From contig CAYHQN010000077.1 of the NCBI GenBank assembly GCA_964358545.1, positions 1 through 20,690 on the forward strand: a DNA stretch of 20,690 nt. Reading direction: 5' to 3'. A program made the translations under genes and the position numbers. The notes beneath the pieces are model-generated. The model was not told where the DNA came from and did no database searches. It saw only the letters and a list, made by a program, of their open reading frames with translations. Below, piece by piece: positions 15,501 through 20,690 of the stretch. Source of the stretch: CAINVV01 sp031432175 (GTDB lineage: Bacteria > Bacteroidota > Bacteroidia > Bacteroidales > Prolixibacteraceae). The first letter of the stretch is position 1; the number at the start of each line of letters is the position of its first letter.

Positions 15501-15863
15501 ATGATACTTTTGTTAAGACGATTTCAGTTATTTGCTTTGTGCTTTACCTTTGGGATTCTGAGTATCAATGCAAGTCCCAGGGTATTAAAGGGGGCCGTAT
15601 ATTATAACGGAAAACCTGCTTCCGGCGTTCTGGTGACCGTGCACAAATCCAGGGCCACTTACTTTACCAGTTTTGATGGCAAATATGAGTTGAAGGCTGA
15701 TACCAAATCCAAGTGGATTAAGTTTACCTTTAACGATCAGTCTACAAAACTGGATATCGACCCAAATGGCAGTGACTACATTGATTGCGATCTCTCAGCC
15801 AAGAAAAGATTAGCGGTTCCTGCCGGGACCGTCAAAACAAATTCACAGGAAAAAACAGAATAA
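15501..15863 (+). CDS. Small secreted carboxypeptidase-regulatory-like domain protein
   Basis: 120 residues with a signal peptide (MILLLRRFQLFALCFTFGILSINAS) and one beta-sandwich domain of the carboxypeptidase-regulatory (transthyretin-like) type: LKGAVYYNGKPASGVLVTVH, SFDGKYELKADTKSKWIKFTF. In larger Bacteroidota proteins this module is an N-terminal extension of TonB-dependent receptors; here it stands alone. The basic, Lys/Thr-rich tail (KTNSQEKTE) is probably disordered. It lies 18 bases after the barrel gene and 55 bases before the LptC-like gene. The function is unknown; a small periplasmic or surface accessory to one of its neighbours is the simplest guess. Domain identification is reasonably sure. 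Confidence 0.7.
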   Translation: MILLLRRFQLFALCFTFGILSINASPRVLKGAVYYNGKPASGVLVTVHKSRATYFTSFDGKYELKADTKSKWIKFTFNDQSTKLDIDPNGSDYIDCDLSAKKRLAVPAGTVKTNSQEKTE

Positions 15864-15918
15864 TATTACCAGGGAATAAAGGACATTTGAACTAAAAGTC
15901 CGAAGTTTAAATTAAAAA

Positions 15919-16518
15919 ATGAATAGTAAAAACCTGAATGATGAGCGGGAGAAAGGCAGTCAAACATTTGGCAGCATAATCATTGGTTTGTTTGTTATTC
16001 TGATGATTTCCGCCTGTCAGACAAAAGTATCCACTGATATTCCGGCAGAGCTATTAAACGACACCAAAATGCAAGATATGGAAGCCACAAATTTTGAGAC
16101 TTTCTATTCAGATTCGGGTGTCGTAAAATACCATTTACAGGCCCCAAAACTACTGGTTTACGATGATCCCAAAAACCGCTATAATGATTTTCCGGATGGC
16201 TTTATCATGCAGCGGTACGATCTTAACAGGAAGATCATATCCCAAATGTCTGGCAATCATGGTAAGTATTTTGTAAATGAAAAAAGATGGGAGGCCAGTG
16301 GAAATGTCGTTCTTGTTAACAGTGAAGGAGATACCCTGAAATCTGAAGAGTTAAAATATAACCAGGCGGAAGATTTGATTTTTTCCGATCAATTTGTAAG
16401 CATCAAAAAAGGAGATCAGATTTTTTTCGGAAACGGAGGGTTTAAATCAGATACGCAAATGACGAAATGGTCATTCTTTAAAACAACTGGGCATCTTTAC
16501 ATGAAAGAAGGAGAATAA
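15919..16518 (+). CDS. lptC: LptC-like lipopolysaccharide export lipoprotein
   Basis: 199 residues of the OstA/LptC type, a periplasmic bridge protein that carries LPS from the inner-membrane LptBFG transporter towards LptA and LptD. The hydrophobic segment (19-30) ends ISAC, so Cys33 is probably lipidated, unlike E. coli LptC, which has a transmembrane anchor. This form is usual in Bacteroidota. The residues after Cys (QTKVST) lack the acidic export signal, so it should face the periplasm. The jellyroll shows as repeated short strands: MEATNFETFYSDSGVVKYHLQAPKL, ISQMSGNHGKYF, RWEASGNVVLVNSEGDTLKSEEL. The fold is sure; the specific LptC name is by family and context. The CNNM gene starts 15 bases downstream. 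Confidence 0.82.
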   Translation: MNSKNLNDEREKGSQTFGSIIIGLFVILMISACQTKVSTDIPAELLNDTKMQDMEATNFETFYSDSGVVKYHLQAPKLLVYDDPKNRYNDFPDGFIMQRYDLNRKIISQMSGNHGKYFVNEKRWEASGNVVLVNSEGDTLKSEELKYNQAEDLIFSDQFVSIKKGDQIFFGNGGFKSDTQMTKWSFFKTTGHLYMKEGE

Positions 16519-16533
16519 AACTAAACCATCGCC

Positions 16534-17802
16534 ATGAACGAGCTAACAATCATCTTGATCACCATGTTAGCCTCCGCATTTTTCTCGGGGATGGAGATTG
16601 CTTTTTTCTCTTCCGACAAACTCCGGCTTGAACTCGACAAAGGGAAACACCATCTGACTGGGAAAATTGTCGCTATTTTTTACCGGAACCCAGGACAATA
16701 CATTGCTACACTATTAGTTGGCAACAACATCGCTCTGGTTGTTTACAGTTTGGCCTTTGCTAACCTGATGCATCCTTTTATTTCGGGTATGGTTGTCAAC
16801 GAAACCGTGAACCTGGTCATTCAAACCACTATCTCTACGATTCTGATTCTTATTGTGGCTGATTTTCTGCCCAAAGCGATTTTCAGGATCAACCCGAATA
16901 TGGCTTTGAACTTTCTTTCAATCCCAGTGGCCCTATTTTATCTCCTTTTCTATCCGATTACAAAATTTGCCTTAGGTCTCTCTAAAATGGTTCTGAAATA
17001 TATCTTCAAAGTAAAAATCGAACAAAAAAATGAGAGCCGTGTTTTTGGCCGGATCGATCTGAACAACCTCTTCGGAAGGATGGATGGTGTCAACTTAGCC
17101 CCAAGCCACAACATTGACAGCGAGATCAAGCTCTTTCAAAACGCCCTGGACTTCTCCAAATTGAAGATTAGGGAGTGCATGATACCACGTACAGAAATGG
17201 TAATGCTCGAGTTAAACGAGGAGATGGGGATACTCAGACAAAAATTCGTTGAGACCGGATTTTCTAAAATCATGATTTTCGAGGGTTCCTCCGATAACAT
17301 CATCGGCTATGTTCATTCGTCCGATCTCTTTCACAACCCGGCTGACATTCAGGGATGTCTGCGTAAAATATCTTTCGTCCCCGAGACCATGGAAGCCAAC
17401 AAACTCCTGAGCATTTTGCTGCGCGACCACAGAAGTACCGCCATCGTGGTGGATGAATTTGGAGGAACAGCAGGGATGGTAACTACAGAAGATATTCTCG
17501 AGGAAATATTCGGAGAGATCGAAGATGAACATGATATGCCAGATTTGGTAGGAAAGAAACTTAACGAAAATCATTTCGTCTTCTCCGGACGAATACCTAT
17601 CTCCTACCTAAACGAAAATTACGGATTGAGAATTGAAGAAGATGAGCAGTACGAAACGCTGGCAGGGTACATCTTGTTTCATCATTCAAGCTTTCCGAAA
17701 ATCAACTCAGTCCTGATCATTGAGAGTTACGAATTCAAGATTTTGAGGAGTACCAAAACCAGAATTGAACTGGTCGAGATGAAAAAAATCAGTAATTTGT
17801 AA
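16534..17802 (+). CDS. CNNM/CorC family membrane protein (DUF21 + CBS pair + CorC_HlyC domain)
   Basis: 422 residues. An N-terminal DUF21 membrane domain (about 1-150, three to four hydrophobic segments) carries the SGMEIAFFSS motif (18-27) and a DFLPKAI motif, in which the family usually has Glu before the Pro-Lys. A CBS-domain pair follows (about 205-335: RECMIPRTEMVMLE; TAIVVDEFGGTAGMVTTEDILEEIFGEI), then the C-terminal CorC_HlyC domain (about 345-420). Relatives include CorC/YfjD, CNNM magnesium transport proteins and the Bacteroidota gliding protein GldE; the old 'hemolysin' label is not informative. Magnesium or cobalt efflux, or a membrane-integrity role sensed by adenine nucleotides on the CBS pair, is inferred. 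No GldD partner is adjacent, so I do not call it gldE. Confidence 0.87.
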   Translation: MNELTIILITMLASAFFSGMEIAFFSSDKLRLELDKGKHHLTGKIVAIFYRNPGQYIATLLVGNNIALVVYSLAFANLMHPFISGMVVNETVNLVIQTTISTILILIVADFLPKAIFRINPNMALNFLSIPVALFYLLFYPITKFALGLSKMVLKYIFKVKIEQKNESRVFGRIDLNNLFGRMDGVNLAPSHNIDSEIKLFQNALDFSKLKIRECMIPRTEMVMLELNEEMGILRQKFVETGFSKIMIFEGSSDNIIGYVHSSDLFHNPADIQGCLRKISFVPETMEANKLLSILLRDHRSTAIVVDEFGGTAGMVTTEDILEEIFGEIEDEHDMPDLVGKKLNENHFVFSGRIPISYLNENYGLRIEEDEQYETLAGYILFHHSSFPKINSVLIIESYEFKILRSTKTRIELVEMKKISNL

Positions 17803-17841
17803 AATTGAGCGTTTTGTTCAGTTTTAAAATCCTAAAATTGC

Positions 17842-17849
17842 TATATTCG
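17842..17849 (+). promoter_or_regulatory. Candidate -7 promoter box for the PpiD-like gene
   Basis: TATATTCG is one base off TAnnTTTG, 60 bases before the ATG at 17910. The gap of 107 bases is the largest since the start of nadB, so a separate transcription unit is plausible. The spacing to the upstream TTTTG (17812-17816) is 25 bases, longer than ideal. Confidence 0.35.
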
Positions 17850-17909
17850 TACGCTCAAAAAACAGGATAAAAGATTTATCAGTTAAGTAAATAAATAACC
17901 AGAAAACGG

Positions 17910-20015
17910 ATGGCTACATTAGAGAAAATCAGAAACCGTGCAGGCATAGGAATCACCATTTTTATTGGATTGGCACTGGCAGCATTTGTTCTTGGAGATG
18001 CTGTAAAATCAGGCAGTTCAATCATGCGCGGCAACCAACAGGAGATTGCAAAGATTGCCGGTAAAAGTGTCGATTACAAAGAGTTTCAAAAGAAAGTTGA
18101 CGACCTCTCAGATATTTACAAGATGAACTCAGGATCCACCTCATTGGATCAAAAAACGACGGAACAGATCAGGGAGCAGACCTGGATGTCGTTGGTAAGG
18201 AACATTACCATGAAAGATATCTATGAAAATCTCGGCATCGCAGTTACATCCAATGAACTTTTCGACCTTGTACAGGGTGAAAATCCTCATGCGATCATTC
18301 AAAGCCTCTTCCGGGATCAAAAAACTGGCACAATTAATCGTCCTGCTCTCATTCAATTTTTAAAATACCAGCAGTCCAACACCAGTGGTCCGGAACACAA
18401 TTACTGGCTTTTTGTCGAAAACCAGATTGAAGAGGAACGTAGCTTCACCAAATACAACAATCTGCTCTCCAAAGCTATCTATACAACCAACGATGAGGCA
18501 AAATTTAACCTGGATGGCAAAAACAAAAAGGTGAACATCGAATATGTTGGAAAACCTTACAGTTCGGTATCTGACAGCTCTTTCAGCGTTTCCCCGGCCG
18601 AATTGGAAACATATTATGCAGCCCACAAAGAAAGATACAAGCAGGAAGCCAGCCGCGATATTGAGTACGTCCTTTTCCCTGTAGTTGCCTCTAAAGGAGA
18701 TGAAGACAAGGTGATCAAATGGATCAATGACATCAAGCCGGAATTTGCTGCTGTTGAAGATCCTGCCGCCTATGTGAACATCAATTCCGACAAACAGTTT
18801 GACCCTTCCTTCTTCAAAAAATCTGATCTTCCTTCCAATATCACTGAATTTGCATTCACTGGTAAGGCAGGAGATATCTATGGCCCATACAAAGAGGGCC
18901 AAAGCTGGAAATTGTGCAAGATTCAAAAATTCGAAGAACTGCCGGATTCTGTCAATGCCCGTCATATTCTCATCCGAGTTACCTCCCAGGCGGAGGCTGT
19001 TAAGGCGAAAAGTACCGCCGACAGTCTGAAGCGTGTATTGACACTTGGTGGCGATTTCGCTGCACTGGCACGCAGATATTCGGGTGACGAAGGTTCAGCT
19101 GTAAAAGGTGGAGAACTGGGCTGGTTCAAAAGAGGGATGATGGTTAAACCATTCGACGATGCCGCATTCTTCGGGAAAGTAAATGACTATCAGGTTATCC
19201 CTTCACAATTCGGCATTCACCTGATCCAGGTTCTCAAACGCGGAAATACCACAATGAATGTGCAGTTGGCTACCATCGTGCGCAACATTGAACCAAGCAG
19301 TCAGACCTACCAACAAACCTATTCACAGGCTTCAAAATTTGCCTCTGAAAACCGTGATCTGAAGGCTTTCCGAGCTGCAGTCACAACACTGGGCCTCAAC
19401 AAACGCATGGCATCTCTTTTCGAAGCTGACAAAGAGGTAGCAGGCCTGGAAAACTCCAGATTATTGATTCGTGCAGCTTTCAAAGCGGAGCTTGGACAAC
19501 CCGTTCTCAGCACAGAAGGAACACCAATTTTCGAATTGGGAACGCAGTTTGTGGTAGCTCAGCTGACTGGCATTCAGGAGAAAGGATATTCCAGTCTGAG
19601 TGTCAACAAGCCTACCATTGAAATGGCCATCAGAAAAGATAAAAAAGCGGAACAACTGAAAGCGAAGATGGCCGGCAAAACCGATCTCGCTTCCCTTGCT
19701 TCTTCTATTGGCTCGACCGTTGGACAAGCACAGGATATCAGCTTTGATTCTTATTCCATACCAGGACTTGGACTCGAGCCGGCTGTTGCAGGTGTTGCTT
19801 CCGTTCTGGAACCAGGAGGTGTTTCCAAACCGGTTTCAGGAGCCAATGGCGTTTATATCGTAAAAGCTATTGCCGTTAACAAAGGCGTTAGCTCAGACCT
19901 CGCATCGGAGAAATACCAGACTAAAATGGCGCTTGGATACAGGGTTTCCGTTCAGGCATTTGAGGCATTGCGCGAGAATGCAAATGTTGTCGACAAACGT
20001 GCTAAATTCTATTGA
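17910..20015 (+). CDS. PpiD/SurA-like periplasmic peptidyl-prolyl isomerase
   Basis: 701 residues, the usual size for Bacteroidota PpiD-like proteins. The start MATLEKIRNRAGIGITIFIG gives a short cytosolic tail, then a single membrane anchor (about 12-31); the rest is periplasmic. The SurA_N-type chaperone region is about 35-190. One parvulin (rotamase) domain lies at about 348-445, with NARHILIRV, DFAALARRYSGDEGSAVKGGELGWF, and FGIHLIQVLKR. The long C-terminal half has a second repeat-like chaperone region. The role is folding of outer-membrane and secreted proteins as they leave the translocon, which suits the neighbouring barrel and LptC genes. It ends at a terminator shared with the convergent ispE. 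Whether the single parvulin domain is catalytically active cannot be told. Confidence 0.88.
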   Translation: MATLEKIRNRAGIGITIFIGLALAAFVLGDAVKSGSSIMRGNQQEIAKIAGKSVDYKEFQKKVDDLSDIYKMNSGSTSLDQKTTEQIREQTWMSLVRNITMKDIYENLGIAVTSNELFDLVQGENPHAIIQSLFRDQKTGTINRPALIQFLKYQQSNTSGPEHNYWLFVENQIEEERSFTKYNNLLSKAIYTTNDEAKFNLDGKNKKVNIEYVGKPYSSVSDSSFSVSPAELETYYAAHKERYKQEASRDIEYVLFPVVASKGDEDKVIKWINDIKPEFAAVEDPAAYVNINSDKQFDPSFFKKSDLPSNITEFAFTGKAGDIYGPYKEGQSWKLCKIQKFEELPDSVNARHILIRVTSQAEAVKAKSTADSLKRVLTLGGDFAALARRYSGDEGSAVKGGELGWFKRGMMVKPFDDAAFFGKVNDYQVIPSQFGIHLIQVLKRGNTTMNVQLATIVRNIEPSSQTYQQTYSQASKFASENRDLKAFRAAVTTLGLNKRMASLFEADKEVAGLENSRLLIRAAFKAELGQPVLSTEGTPIFELGTQFVVAQLTGIQEKGYSSLSVNKPTIEMAIRKDKKAEQLKAKMAGKTDLASLASSIGSTVGQAQDISFDSYSIPGLGLEPAVAGVASVLEPGGVSKPVSGANGVYIVKAIAVNKGVSSDLASEKYQTKMALGYRVSVQAFEALRENANVVDKRAKFY

Positions 20016-20036
20016 TCAGCTGATCATAACAGATAC

Positions 20037-20076
20037 AAAACAGAAAAGGATGCCGTCCGGCATCCTTTTCTGTTTT
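20037..20076. terminator. Bidirectional Rho-independent terminator between the PpiD-like gene and ispE
   Basis: An 18-base perfect inverted repeat (20037-20054 with 20059-20076) contains the core GGATGCC / GGCATCC, flanked by AAAA and TTTT runs on both sides. It serves both convergent genes; the ispE stop codon (20075-20077, minus strand) overlaps its right foot. Confidence 0.9.
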
Positions 20077-20659
20077 AAGACAGTTCCTCCTGCCAGATAA
20101 ATGAGCCGGTGGGAAAATCTCCTGGGTTGACAACCGGTTTCTGATCAAAAATTCCATAAACGGATGAACCACTGCCCGACATGGAAGCATAAACAGCGCC
20201 TATATCAGAAAGTCTGTTTTTGATATGTGCCAGTTCAGGAAATTTCACAAAGAGCGTTGTCTCAAAATCATTTTTGATTCGCCCTTCCCAATTTGAGATC
20301 TGTTCGACAATGATCTCCTTAAAGTTGAAAGGAAATTCGGATGGCACCACTCCTGAGTAGGCCGTTTTAGTGTCCACACCGAAAGGAGGTTTAACCAAAA
20401 CCAAATAGTATCCTTTTAAAGAAAAGTCCAGCGGCTCAAGATCTGCTCCGGTCCCGGTGGCATAGGCAGCCCTGTTTTCCAGAAAGAACGCACAGTCAGC
20501 CCCTAGCCTTCCCGCTAAGGATTTTACTTTTTCAACCGGGATATTTAGTTCAAAATGGTCATTCAGTGACCTCAGTAAAAAGGCGGCATCCGAGGATCCT
20601 CCCCCCAATCCGGCCCCGAAAGGAATTACATTGTGGAGATGGATATACAGTCCGGGCAA
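20075..20659 (-). CDS. ispE: 4-diphosphocytidyl-2-C-methyl-D-erythritol kinase IspE, C-terminal part
   Basis: IspE phosphorylates CDP-methylerythritol in the MEP isoprenoid pathway; it is a GHMP kinase of about 270-300 residues. About 195 residues are seen here from a TTG at 20659 (LPGLYIHLHN). They include the ATP-binding glycine-rich loop IPFGAGLGGGSSDAAF, GADCAFFL, and the C-terminal GHMP motif SMSGSGSSVYGIF. The N-terminal third with the substrate Lys and the Pro-Asn-Lys-Asn motif is not present in this frame to the right edge, because an in-frame TAA lies at 20666-20668. Homology continues past that stop, so the TTG is probably not a genuine start. Calls as partial or interrupted; see the finding. 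The gene converges on the PpiD-like gene. Confidence 0.9.
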   Translation of the reverse strand: MPGLYIHLHNVIPFGAGLGGGSSDAAFLLRSLNDHFELNIPVEKVKSLAGRLGADCAFFLENRAAYATGTGADLEPLDFSLKGYYLVLVKPPFGVDTKTAYSGVVPSEFPFNFKEIIVEQISNWEGRIKNDFETTLFVKFPELAHIKNRLSDIGAVYASMSGSGSSVYGIFDQKPVVNPGDFPTGSFIWQEELS

Positions 20660-20665
20660 AACACA

Positions 20666-20690
20666 TTAATCAAGTAACAAAAGGTATGCA
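20666..20690 (-). pseudogene. ispE: ispE-like codons upstream of an in-frame stop, at the window edge
   Basis: In the same frame as ispE, the last bases of the window read AYLLLLD, then a TAA (20666-20668), then CVLPGLYIH. IspE proteins commonly have an AY-x-LL-x-x-D-x-x-LP pattern here, with the same spacing, so the codons belong to ispE. The stop would come from a single base change. It may be a sequencing error at a contig end. Confidence 0.55.

Noticed and set aside
15884..15904. Hairpin GGAC...GTCC upstream of lptC as terminator or riboswitch
   Set aside because: Only about 8 pairs with one mismatch, a short loop and no T run; not enough to support a feature.
16534..17802. Gliding motility gene gldE
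   Set aside because: The domain layout is shared by all CNNM/CorC proteins and no gldD or other gliding gene is adjacent.
18360..18965. 201-codon minus-strand open frame inside the PpiD-like gene
   Set aside because: Long, but fully antisense to a well-supported gene, with a hydrophobic-aromatic composition typical of a reverse-complement shadow and no recognisable domain.

Overview
The window looks like chromosomal DNA of a Bacteroidota bacterium, most likely Bacteroidales-like. The evidence is an AT-leaning genome of moderate GC, TAnnTTTG-type -7 promoter boxes, almost no Shine-Dalgarno sequences, a TonB-dependent receptor of the outer-membrane beta-barrel 3 type, lipoproteins with short lipoboxes, a twin-arginine Gfo/Idh/MocA oxidoreductase, and the PpiD-like and CNNM/CorC proteins usual for the phylum. 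Gene density is high, no stretch over 300 bases lacks a gene, and I see no tRNA, rRNA, CRISPR array, transposase, integrase or phage gene.

Positions 1-3941 form a divergent cell-wall-sugar locus. Leftward runs a secreted protein with a GH3 C-terminal domain and a beta-lactamase-fold domain, cut by the window edge. It lacks the catalytic GH3 barrel its relatives carry. Rightward run a NamZ-type exo-N-acetylmuramidase (DUF1343/GH171) and a sodium:solute symporter that starts on a TTG overlapping the previous stop. Together they suggest release and uptake of peptidoglycan amino sugars.

Positions 4049-6532 hold a probable surface beta-helix lipoprotein and a secreted endonuclease/exonuclease/phosphatase-fold protein, transcribed from a good promoter. 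The end of the second gene runs into a tandem and inverted AAAGTG repeat element (6512-6630). Next come a TonB-dependent receptor (6700-9192) and a Tat-exported oxidoreductase (9321-10820), the latter closed by a very long perfect terminator hairpin.

Positions 11044-17802 are a tightly packed rightward gene string: nadB, nadC, coaX, an outer-membrane barrel-like protein, a small secreted carboxypeptidase-regulatory-like domain protein, an LptC-like lipoprotein and a CNNM/CorC membrane protein. It joins NAD and coenzyme A synthesis with envelope biogenesis. A PpiD/SurA-like periplasmic foldase follows (17910-20015), probably with its own promoter. It ends at a terminator shared with the convergent ispE (MEP isoprenoid pathway).

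Most of the window is housekeeping. The points that most deserve a second look are the GH3-barrel-less wall protein, the AAAGTG repeat element, and an in-frame stop inside ispE at the right edge. The sequence at both window edges departs from family expectation, which may mean error-prone contig ends.
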